Shown here piece after piece: positions 56,942 to 64,000 of a stretch of DNA of 64,000 bases. Made by a program: the position numbers and the translations under genes. The stretch comes from Nitrospirota bacterium (lineage in GTDB: Bacteria > Nitrospirota > Nitrospiria > Nitrospirales > UBA8639). Positions within the stretch are counted from its first letter, which is position 1; each line of letters starts with the position of its first letter. The notes beneath the pieces were generated by a model that was not told where the DNA came from, made no database searches, and saw only the letters and a program-made list of their open reading frames with translations. The stretch covers positions 62,001-126,000 of the forward strand of contig JAALKI010000002.1 in NCBI GenBank assembly GCA_011088105.1, given 5' to 3'.

Positions 56942-57274
56942 GACTTAGGCAAAAAGAACAATTCACCTTTTCGGGAAGCTGTCCGGCGGGCAGGCATTCC
57001 CTGGGTGAGATGGCATGACCTGCGGCATTGCTTTGCTAGCAGATTGGCGATGAGCAATGCGCCCTTGGGAACCATTGCGGCCCTGCTTCGGCATAGCACG
57101 ACAGTGTTGGTGAAGCGTTACGCCCACTTAAGCCCCTCCCATTTACGGGAAGCCGTTGAAATGGTGTCTATGTTTGGAAAAGACCAGAGACCTAACCCTG
57201 AACAGGAGTTACAAAAAGAAACCGTGACTGGAACCGGAATTGAAGAGAAGGAGCGGGTAAGTGAAACGGTGTAA
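56942..57274 (+). pseudogene. int: C-terminal fragment of a tyrosine recombinase (integrase)
   Basis: The open frame shows the catalytic C-terminus of a phage-type integrase: FREAVRRAGI, the box WHDLRHCFASRLAM with His-x-x-Arg, and LLRHSTTVLVKRYAHLSP with the second histidine and the nucleophile tyrosine. The N-terminal arm-binding and core domains and the first catalytic arginine are missing. It abuts the 5'-nucleotidase fragment and ends 14 bases before the tRNA-Arg repeat. The place next to the tRNA is where an island integrase is expected, but this copy cannot work. Confidence 0.8.
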
Positions 57275-57287
57275 GTGGTTGAAAAGG

Positions 57288-57317
57288 TTGGCGCGCCCGG
57301 CAGGAATCGAACCTGCG
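57288..57317 (-). repeat. Right attachment-site repeat (att), within tRNA-Arg 3' end
   Basis: These 30 bases match 34096-34125 in the same orientation with one mismatch and cover the T-arm, acceptor 3' strand and CCA of the intact tRNA-Arg. Together the two copies bound a segment of about 23 kb. Confidence 0.75.
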
Positions 57318-57365
57318 ACCTGCGGTTTAGAAGACCGCTGCTCTATCCAACTGAGCTACGGGCGC
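57289..57365 (-). tRNA. tRNA-Arg (anticodon TCT)
   Basis: This is a complete 77-base cloverleaf with CCA encoded at the 3' end. The acceptor stem is GCGCCCG/CGGGCGC, the anticodon stem GCGGT/ACCGC encloses loop CTTCTAA with anticodon TCT, and the T-loop is TTCGATT. Its 3' end is the insertion site of the island to its left. Confidence 0.95.
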
Positions 57366-57461
57366 TCATAGACTTTTTCGAACATTTTCCTGAAGTTACT
57401 CTTCCATGTTCCAGTTTGAGATTCGCTCACTGGGTTCACACTGTGGAAGGAGGTAATCTCA

Positions 57462-59156
57462 CTATAGCGTTTTTTCGATCTTTGCCCACGTGTCTCGGAG
57501 AGGCACGGTTCTATTGAACACGAGCTTGTTCGGCAACGTATCAACTGAATCAACACAAAAATAGCCTTGCCGTTCAAACTGGAAACGGGCACCAGGAAGT
57601 GCGTAAGCAAGGCTTGGTTCCACCCGGCTATCCGATAACGTTACTAACGATTGAGGGTTCAAACACTCCAGATAATCGGTGCCATCAGAGTCCTCATTCG
57701 GGTTAGCTTTGAGAAACAACGAATCATAAAGACGGATTGTAGCTTCCAGGGCATGCGCGGTTGAGACCCAATGCAACGTCCCTTTTACTTTGCGAGTCGA
57801 TTGGGACTGGCCGCTACGCGTTGACGGATCATAGGTGCAATGAACTTCAATGATATTGCCCGTCTCTGAATCCTTGATCACATTGACACATTGAATGATA
57901 TACGCATAGCGGAGCCGGACTTCCTGGCCTGGAGCCAGACGAAAGAACTTTTTGTGTGGCTGCTCACGAAAATCCTCCTGCTCGATGTACAAGACCTTGG
58001 AAAAAGGAATCTTCCGTGAACCCATGCGAGGATCCTCGGGATTATTCACAGCCTCTAACTCTTCCACCTGATCGTCAGGATAGTTGTCGATGATGACCCG
58101 AAGCGGACGTAAGACCGCCATCGCCCGTGGGGCCTGGAGATTTAAGTCTTCACGAATCGCATGTTCCAATTGTGCCATTTCAACAATGCTATCGCGTTTG
58201 GCCACGCCAATGCGTTCGCAAAAGGTTCGAATCGATGCAGAGGTATATCCTCGTCGTCGGAGACCTTTCAAGGTTGGGAGTCGTGGATCGTCCCAACCAG
58301 TGACATGCCCTGCGGTCACTAACGCCGACAGTTTTCGTTTGCTCATGACCGTGTAATTGAGATTCAATCGGGCAAATTCAATCTGTTGCGAATGACAGGC
58401 CACATCACATTCCTTCAACACCCAATTGTATAAGGGTCGATGATCCTCAAATTCCAGGGTGCATAAGGAATGGGTGATCCCTTCAATGGAATCAGATAAT
58501 GGATGAGCAAAGTCATACGTTGGATAGAGACACCATTGCTGCCCAGTTCGGTGATGCGTCACATGCCGGATTCGATAGAGTGTCGGGTCTCGCATGTTGA
58601 TGTTGGGTGACCCCATATCAATTTTTGCCCGAAGCACATACTGACCATCATCAAATTCACCAGCCCGCATACGGGCAAACAGCTCAAGATTGTCATCGAT
58701 TGAACGCGTTCGATCTGGGCTTTCGATACCAGGATGCGTCAGGGTGCCGCGGTGCGCTTTAATCTCTTCTGCACTGAGACTATCCACATAGGCTTTGTCT
58801 TTTTTGATTAAGAAAACTGCGTATTGATAGAGCTGCTCAAAATTATCAGAGGCAAAAAACAACTGGCCGTTCCAGTCAAACCCCAACCAGCGGATGTCCT
58901 CTTGAATCGACTCGACATATTCCAGAGCTTCCTTACAAGGATTGGTATCGTCGAACCGTAAATGACACTGGCCTGTGGCATATTCCCCAGCCAAGCCAAA
59001 ATTCAGACACATAGATTTCGCATGTCCGATGTGCAAATGGCCATTTGGCTCTGGAGGAAATCGTGTGACGACACAGCTACCGTGCCGTCCTGATTGAACA
59101 TCCTCAGCAACGGTGGTCCGAATAAAATCTCGTGGGGAAGCAGCAGGGGTCGACAT
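57462..59156 (-). CDS. glnS: Glutaminyl-tRNA synthetase
   Basis: This 564-residue class I synthetase has the HIGH motif [16 protein letters not shown] as [13 protein letters not shown], and C-terminal beta-barrel domains typical of GlnS. It charges tRNA-Gln directly, so this organism does not need the amidotransferase route for glutamine. The ATG at 59156 is preferred to a TTG directly upstream. The CBS gene ends 11 bases before. Confidence 0.95.
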   Translation of the reverse strand: MSTPAASPRDFIRTTVAEDVQSGRHGSCVVTRFPPEPNGHLHIGHAKSMCLNFGLAGEYATGQCHLRFDDTNPCKEALEYVESIQEDIRWLGFDWNGQLFFASDNFEQLYQYAVFLIKKDKAYVDSLSAEEIKAHRGTLTHPGIESPDRTRSIDDNLELFARMRAGEFDDGQYVLRAKIDMGSPNINMRDPTLYRIRHVTHHRTGQQWCLYPTYDFAHPLSDSIEGITHSLCTLEFEDHRPLYNWVLKECDVACHSQQIEFARLNLNYTVMSKRKLSALVTAGHVTGWDDPRLPTLKGLRRRGYTSASIRTFCERIGVAKRDSIVEMAQLEHAIREDLNLQAPRAMAVLRPLRVIIDNYPDDQVEELEAVNNPEDPRMGSRKIPFSKVLYIEQEDFREQPHKKFFRLAPGQEVRLRYAYIIQCVNVIKDSETGNIIEVHCTYDPSTRSGQSQSTRKVKGTLHWVSTAHALEATIRLYDSLFLKANPNEDSDGTDYLECLNPQSLVTLSDSRVEPSLAYALPGARFQFERQGYFCVDSVDTLPNKLVFNRTVPLRDTWAKIEKTL

Positions 59157-59167
59157 CAAAGAGAACG

Positions 59168-59935
59168 TCAGGCAATACCAGAATAATATCGAATGACGTC
59201 AGAGACCGAAATCACACCGATGATGGTTCCATTTTCAGTGACAGCCACATGCCGGGTGGCTTTCTCTTTCATCAATTTCACCGCATCCACAATGGGCTCA
59301 CTACTTTCAATGGTGAGAAGCGGTTCACGCATGCAGGTTTTCACGCATGTGGTCAAAGGATCAACCCCAGTCGCCACCACCTCATGCGTCAGCTCTGTTT
59401 CCGTAATACTGCCAACATAGCCATCCGCCCCTTCAATCAGGGCCGATCCAATTTTGGCTTGTTGAAATAAGATCGCGGCGTCTTTGAGCGTGGCATTGAC
59501 ATCAAGAGACTTGACGTGTTTAGACATGTAATCGGCCACTCGAGGTCCCGTACTTTTCTTCGGACGGGTGCTCCGATTCATTTCCGCACGACGGGCCTCC
59601 AGATCTGCGACGCAGCTTTCCAACACACGCTGACGCTGCAACAGGCTTTCTCGTTCGGTATCCTGTGTGATGCCTTCAGGCGCTTCACTGGTTAAATTGA
59701 CCAACCCACCAGCCTCACCAAGCTGAGCATAGGCATACGCCTCGACCATCATGGACGTGTTGCCAAAGGCTTTCGTGATCAAGTCCTCTGTCGCCATGTC
59801 AAATTCTTCTATCGAGGAAGCCGGCCTGTTCCCCATAATATGATTTTTGAGTTTGCCAAGTTGTTGACGCAAACTTTCGATATGCTGGTCAATCGTAGCC
59901 TGGGTCTCTTTGGTCTTTTGTGTAACGATCGCCAT
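59168..59935 (-). CDS. CBS-domain protein with N-terminal helical region
   Basis: This protein is 255 residues long from the ATG at 59935, which has AAGGAGG five bases upstream. Residues 1-125 are helical and charged ([34 protein letters not shown]). Residues about 130-255 hold two CBS motifs ([33 protein letters not shown]). It probably senses nucleotides; the partner is unknown. It precedes glnS on the same strand. Confidence 0.8.
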   Translation of the reverse strand: MAIVTQKTKETQATIDQHIESLRQQLGKLKNHIMGNRPASSIEEFDMATEDLITKAFGNTSMMVEAYAYAQLGEAGGLVNLTSEAPEGITQDTERESLLQRQRVLESCVADLEARRAEMNRSTRPKKSTGPRVADYMSKHVKSLDVNATLKDAAILFQQAKIGSALIEGADGYVGSITETELTHEVVATGVDPLTTCVKTCMREPLLTIESSEPIVDAVKLMKEKATRHVAVTENGTIIGVISVSDVIRYYSGIA

Positions 59936-60107
59936 AGTTCCTCCTTGATCGCTAAGAGGGTGAATAGGGCCCATGGTATCCCATGACTCCGTAAGGAGGC
60001 AAGGACCAACGCGATGATGGGGTTCTATTTTTCTGAGGAGTGTGGCATACTGGATTTCGTTAAGAAACCGAGAAAATCGGTTCTGTTTTCGTAACCATGG
60101 AGGCCAT

Positions 60108-60641
60108 ATGGACCTGAAAATCGAGAGTCGGAATGTGGGGATGACACCAAGATGGCAAGCAGAGATTGAAGAGCGTGTGGACGCGCTCCAACCAGACTAC
60201 CATCACATTACGCATGCACGAGTCACCTTGACCAAAAATCCTCACCATAAAAAAGGAGAGGATAATGCGGAAGTGCTCATTGTGCTAACACTCCCTCCCC
60301 GACATACCGTCACGGCCCGAAAGGAAGCGAAAACCTTTGAGGAAGCCATTCGTTTGACCTTTGCCGCGGCCATCACTGAAATTAAAAAAATACGAGGCAA
60401 GAAATCAGCATCACCCCTTCCACCTGCCGCTGGATCATTAACGGGGGTTCTTGGCAAACTCTTTCCACAAGACGCGCATGGATTTATTGTCCAAGATGGT
60501 GGACAAGAAGTGTATTTTCATGAAAATGACCTCCAAGACTGCACCTTTAGTGAATTAAAGACCGGGATGGCCGTTCAGTTTGAGGTTGTCGAAGGGCTCG
60601 AAGGGCAGAAAGCGACATTCGTCACACCTCAATCTCTCTAA
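60108..60641 (+). CDS. RaiA/HPF-like ribosome-associated protein fused to a cold-shock-like domain
   Basis: This protein is 177 residues long from the ATG at 60108 (GGAGG at 60099-60103). Residues 1-100 follow the ribosome hibernation factor pattern (MDLKIESRNVGMTP, ARVTLTKNPHHKKGEDNAEV). Residues about 115-175 resemble a cold-shock OB fold: GVLGKLFPQDAHGFIVQDGG, EVYFHENDL, VQFEVVEG. It may bind ribosomes or RNA under stress. Such fusions occur in other bacteria, but their action is little studied. Confidence 0.8.
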   Translation: MDLKIESRNVGMTPRWQAEIEERVDALQPDYHHITHARVTLTKNPHHKKGEDNAEVLIVLTLPPRHTVTARKEAKTFEEAIRLTFAAAITEIKKIRGKKSASPLPPAAGSLTGVLGKLFPQDAHGFIVQDGGQEVYFHENDLQDCTFSELKTGMAVQFEVVEGLEGQKATFVTPQSL

Positions 60642-60873
60642 GGAAAATCCCGAGTCAGCTATACATTTTCCTTATCGTCTCTTGCTGCACATCAGGTGCA
60701 GCAAGAGGCATCCCTTATCGATCTCTCCCCTTGCGGACCCTGGCCGATCGTACAGTTTAAAAGCTCTAGAAACATGTGGTTTATTGGTCTGAAGGTACAG
60801 ACGTGCGTGATTGAGGGCCTAACACGGCCACTTTTTGAGGACCACCCCTAACACGAAAGGATGGATGCTACCC

Positions 60874-61848
60874 ATGCGTAATACTAAACCAACGAGACCA
60901 GTGATAGGCCCACTCCCCCCGACCATGTTGACTCTGGCAATCGGCTTGAGTCTGTCACTCAGCCTCACGGGCCAGGCAGAAGCCCAGCGCATACTGGCGA
61001 TGAACAGCCCACGTCCTCTGGTGGGATCTCCGAACATCGTAGGTTCAGACACACGGCCAGTGCCACAACGTGTGGCTGCAAACCTATCTGTCGATCTCAT
61101 ACCCGTATCCTTCACGACCGAACCGTTTCTCATCGTTGAAGACAACCGAATCAGTGTCAGGCTAGAGAATCATCCCTTAAGTTGGGTACTGCAGGAAGTG
61201 GTTACACGAGGTCACGTGGCCATCACAAAGGCAGAGGAGAGTGCGGCCACGTTTGAGACCATCCCGGTCACCGCGCAATTTAAGGATCTCCCGCTTGACC
61301 AAGGCTTACGGATACTGTTGAAAGACGTCGATGCCTTGTATTTTTATCGAGCTGGAAGGCAAGCGGCCGCCGATTTGCAGACCGTATGGGTGTATCCAAA
61401 AGGGCAAGGAGAGACGATGAGACCGGTTCCACCTTCGGTGTGGGACCCTACCCGAGAGCTACGTGCAAACCTCTCCCATTCAGAGCCAGCTCACCGCAGA
61501 AAGGCCCTCAAGGATCTGATTAAACACGAGGGAGCAAACGCCGAACCATACATCCTGGAAGCACTGAACGATCCTAATGATTCGGTACGCCACCTTGCCT
61601 TTGAAGGTGCCTTCCGGACAAGCATAGATGTCCCTGTCGATGTGTTGACCGACCTCCTGCAACATGATGCCTTGCCCCGGATACGATTCCTAGCCCTGCA
61701 CGCCCTTACACGAGATGTAGAGGCCAACCGGTGGCTAATTGAGCTGGTGCTGGACGATGCTGATGAAAAAATCCAAGAGCATGCCAAAATGTTGCTGGCT
61801 AACATAGATACAGATGACGAAGATAATCACGAACACCACGACGAATGA
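60874..61848 (+). CDS. Exported HEAT-repeat protein
   Basis: This protein is 324 residues long from the ATG at 60874 with AAAGGA nine bases upstream; earlier in-frame starts exist at 60835 (TTG) and 60865. A signal peptide ends near TGQAEAQ. Residues about 60-190 include a segment similar to secretin/TonB short domains (ISVRLENHPLSWVLQEVV, VTAQFKDLPLDQGLRILL). The C-terminus has HEAT-like repeats (RRKALKDLIKHEGANAEPYI, RIRFLALHALTRDVEANRW) and an acidic-histidine tail. It probably mediates protein contacts in the periplasm. Confidence 0.65.
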   Translation: MRNTKPTRPVIGPLPPTMLTLAIGLSLSLSLTGQAEAQRILAMNSPRPLVGSPNIVGSDTRPVPQRVAANLSVDLIPVSFTTEPFLIVEDNRISVRLENHPLSWVLQEVVTRGHVAITKAEESAATFETIPVTAQFKDLPLDQGLRILLKDVDALYFYRAGRQAAADLQTVWVYPKGQGETMRPVPPSVWDPTRELRANLSHSEPAHRRKALKDLIKHEGANAEPYILEALNDPNDSVRHLAFEGAFRTSIDVPVDVLTDLLQHDALPRIRFLALHALTRDVEANRWLIELVLDDADEKIQEHAKMLLANIDTDDEDNHEHHDE

Positions 61849-62346
61849 CAACTGAAGGAACATGGTCGTGAAGCAACCCTCAGGAACCCTGATGAAGAGA
61901 CCTGTCGATGAAACATCGAAAGCAACCACGAGGGCCATGGAGACGATTGTGAGGAAAATGTGAGTATGGTAGATAGCGGCAAGGCACACGAGCGCTGGTC
62001 CATAAGGACCAGTGCTCGAAGGTGAGACAAGGTGAGACAACGTCGAATTTAAAAGCTTGAGGCAGCGGGAACCGAAGGAAGTCATCACAGCTCATAGAAA
62101 TTTTGCTAGGCTTTCTTCGTAGACATAAAGGATGACGAATGTGAGCCTAGAGTGGTACTCCCCAGCCAGAGTGCAGCATTGTGCGTGGGGAATTCGAGGA
62201 TTGATCCCCTCTCATCTGTACTATGATCTGTGGAGTTCCATGGCCATTTCCCTTACACCATGTGATCACGAACGATGCTTCAGTGCCCCACATTGATGCT
62301 GTTCAACCTCGTCATGAGGTTTTCCGCTCAGCACATAATTGACCTC
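61849..62346. other. Convergent intergenic region with strong inverted repeats, no gene
   Basis: No convincing frame is present. A 13-base stem with one G-T pair (61989-62001 with 62006-62018, loop ATAA) is the strongest hairpin of the window outside terminators. A smaller TCGATG/CATCGA hairpin lies upstream near 61904-61918, and GGTGAGACAA is repeated in tandem around 62021-62040. No T-run follows, so a simple terminator is unlikely. It might be a structured RNA or a repeat element. Confidence 0.4.
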
Positions 62347-62741
62347 CTACGTCGACGACTCTGATAGCTGGTGCATATAGGTCGATATGTTCGCACTGCC
62401 ATAGTGCTTCAGTCCAAAGAGCTCTTCTGCTCCTCCATCAGTCGTGATATACCCAAGTTTGGCTTTTCTTGCAATCCGCCCGTACACTTCGTTCTGACCC
62501 GCATCGGCGTAAAGATTCGCTAGTCGTCAGTCCCAATATCAACGCCGATATAACTCTGCATGTTGGGATTTTCATTGAACATATTTATTGGTAAAGCCAT
62601 GAAATGTTTGGCAAAGAACCAATAATATTTGTGCCGGGCCCACGCATCGCTACTTAACGCGATATTGCCAACTAACAATGTGAGAACGAGAAACCCGAAC
62701 ACAACGAGGTTTCGCTTTTTCCTTTGGCTTTGTGTACTCAT
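62347..62741 (-). pseudogene. Small exported protein split by one frameshift
   Basis: From the ATG at 62741 (GGAGG eight bases upstream) the frame has a signal peptide ending near DAWA-RHK and stops at 62520-62522 after SYIGVDIGTDD. Adding one base there gives LANLYADAGQNEVYGRIARK and ends with YMHQLSESST at 62347, 131 residues in all. The total length is then a whole number of codons. The mature protein has no known family. It is either recently broken or wrongly sequenced. Confidence 0.55.
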
Positions 62742-63691
62742 GAGCGCATCCTCCTTCATTACGTCGTTGGGCAATCCACAGAAAACCATTGGGACACAGT
62801 CTTGTCTATCATGATGGCTCTGCACAGGGGTCTTCTTTCAATAAACTTTAACCATCACGTCCACAATACAACAGGCAAATGTGGCCGTACGGGACAAACC
62901 CATCCGCCATTTTTGAAGGTTTTCCCTGCCCTATCAGCACGATGGCATAAAAAGTATGAGTGTCTCTGGAGCTGATGGCATTTTTTCGTTGGGGCTCCGC
63001 AAAAAAGGAGTAGGATGGCCTTTGAACTGAGAAACGGTTGTTCAACGCAAGAAAGACATGGAAGAGATTGATAGGCCAGGAATCTTAACTCTGCGGGCAA
63101 GGCTGACTTCCATGTCTTCATGAGCAACTGTTCGCAAAGTCAGCGGGAAATATGTTCTTTGCTTACTTATACAGTACCGTACTACATAGTACTGTCTCCT
63201 TCGTTGACAGCTAGGAGTATGTTCCGTGGACATCCTGTCTCTTCTTTTCTGAATTTTGCACAGAATGCTGACACAACGTTGGAGAAAAATTCATAAACAC
63301 GAAAGATTATCTTATTACGGTGAATAACTGCCCTGTATTGAGACAACTGGCATCTTCCTTGCTTGCCCTGGCCTATGGACAGAGACGTGAGAGAACAGAC
63401 ATCACCATTGTTGTCGTTGGTTAAGGTGATCTTGAAGGAGCAGGCCAACGGGTTACACTGCGATGTGTGAATTACGGATATCCTCTACATCCCCATTCAC
63501 AGCCTCGTGATTCAAGCCAGACAGGAAACCTCTTTGTCAGAGTACAGGGTGCGTCGAGAGCTTCCATCGACCGCCTATTTTGAGGCTTACCCTCTTCTTG
63601 GAGGAATTCGGGATTGCCCACAATGTGGTTTAAGCACATGGATTCCTTCTTCTCAAAACCAACACCTTAGGGCCTCTGAGAACAGGACATC
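62742..63691. other. 950-base region without a confident gene, upstream of the LuxR-type gene
   Basis: Short frames on both strands are not convincing. One at 63507-63695 (62 codons, containing DCPQCGLSTWIP) overlaps the next start by ATGA but has no ribosome site. A perfect dyad, ACAGTAC at 63171-63177 and GTACTGT at 63189-63195 with 11 bases between, resembles an operator in size. The stretch may hold a long regulated leader. Confidence 0.4.
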
Positions 63692-64000
63692 ATGATATCT
63701 TTTGAAAAACTCAAGCAATGTCTGAGCAAACCTGAGATCATCCATATATTAGAAATCATCGACCAAGTCGCAAAGATCAAGGACCATGTCCAGTTAAAAA
63801 CCGCAATGGTCGAGAGCCAAAAACTTGTTCCTTGTAATTACCTGGTTGGCGGTCTGCTCGCCATTGAGGCACCACAAGGATTCAAAGGCTTCTCAAGAAT
63901 CATTAATGCGAGCTTTCCTTCTGACTGGATACGCTATTACATAAGAATGAAGTTATACGATGTCGATCCCATCTTGCAGCAACATGTGCAGAATTTTTCA
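63692..64000 (+). CDS. LuxR-type regulator, autoinducer-binding domain, 3'-truncated by window edge
   Basis: The 103 visible codons from the ATG at 63692 match the N-terminal domain of acyl-homoserine-lactone receptors: an amphipathic start, LVPCNYLVGGLLAIE, and the ligand-pocket pattern WIRYYIRMKLYDVDPILQQH with the conserved tryptophan, tyrosine and aspartate. The DNA-binding domain would follow outside the window. It may answer a partner synthase or be an orphan receptor. Such genes are known in Nitrospira. Confidence 0.7.
   Translation, partial: MISFEKLKQCLSKPEIIHILEIIDQVAKIKDHVQLKTAMVESQKLVPCNYLVGGLLAIEAPQGFKGFSRIINASFPSDWIRYYIRMKLYDVDPILQQHVQNFS

Noticed and set aside
63507-63695. A 62-codon gene overlapping the LuxR-type start
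   Set aside because: It has no ribosome site and no recognisable family. The four-base overlap alone is weak support.

Overview
The window is a bacterial chromosome segment of moderate GC from a Gram-negative organism. The ATP synthase, GcvH/LpdA, Fur/FbpABC and aminoacyl-tRNA synthetase genes, plus a LuxR-type autoinducer-binding gene at the right edge, suggest Nitrospirota, perhaps a moderate-GC Nitrospira. That is an inference from gene content and protein style, with no search behind it. No CRISPR array, rRNA operon or intact insertion sequence is visible.

Core, 1-12.7 kb: end of parB, a bactofilin, mnmA, the F1 ATP synthase genes atpHAGDC, then on the minus strand tyrS, a ComEA-like protein, lpdA, gcvH and a lipoprotein with TPR and PgaB-like glycosidase regions. 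Accessory patch, 12.7-16.9 kb: remnant of an integron-type integrase N-terminus beside a two-gene set, a ComEC-type metallo-beta-lactamase-fold protein and an EndoU (XendoU) RNase with a lamin-tail domain. Core, 17-34 kb: msrA, ndk, a lytic transglycosylase, a sigma54 response regulator with a deoxyhypusine-synthase-like protein and a GmhA-type isomerase, an orphan CARF/HEPN-like protein, a YbgC thioesterase, tRNA-Pro, rdgB-rph, serS, fur and an iron transporter fbpABC under a visible Fur box, and a histidine-rich CpxP/Spy-like protein.

Genomic island, about 34.1-57.3 kb: it lies between a complete tRNA-Arg(TCT) gene (57289-57365) and a 30-bp direct repeat of that gene's 3' end (34096-34125, one mismatch), with a C-terminal tyrosine-recombinase fragment beside the tRNA. 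Its main cargo, all on the minus strand, is an organic-nitrogen locus: a BMP-type ABC importer (ATPase, two permeases, lipoprotein) followed by a biuret-hydrolase-like enzyme, and further left a nucleobase deaminase, a stand-alone allophanate-hydrolase C-domain protein, a second isochorismatase-fold amidohydrolase, homologues of the oxamate-transcarbamoylase complex AllH/AllF/AllG (YlbF/FdrA/YlbE) and a carbamate kinase. The proposed logic is import of a ureide- or biuret-like compound, release of ammonia, phosphorolysis of the carbamoyl unit to carbamoyl phosphate and capture of its energy as ATP. Between the two halves sits unrelated cargo: a secreted WD40-caspase protein with two partner genes, a RelE-type toxin-antitoxin pair, a DUF427 protein, a CBS protein and a zinc-ribbon protein.

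Right flank, 57.4-64 kb: glnS, a CBS protein, a RaiA/HPF-like protein with a cold-shock-like C-terminus, an exported HEAT-repeat protein, a short exported protein split by a frameshift, and the start of the LuxR-type gene. Four clean single-base frameshifts, three of them in homopolymers, hint at uncorrected sequencing errors, so some apparently broken genes (notably one importer permease) may be intact in the cell.
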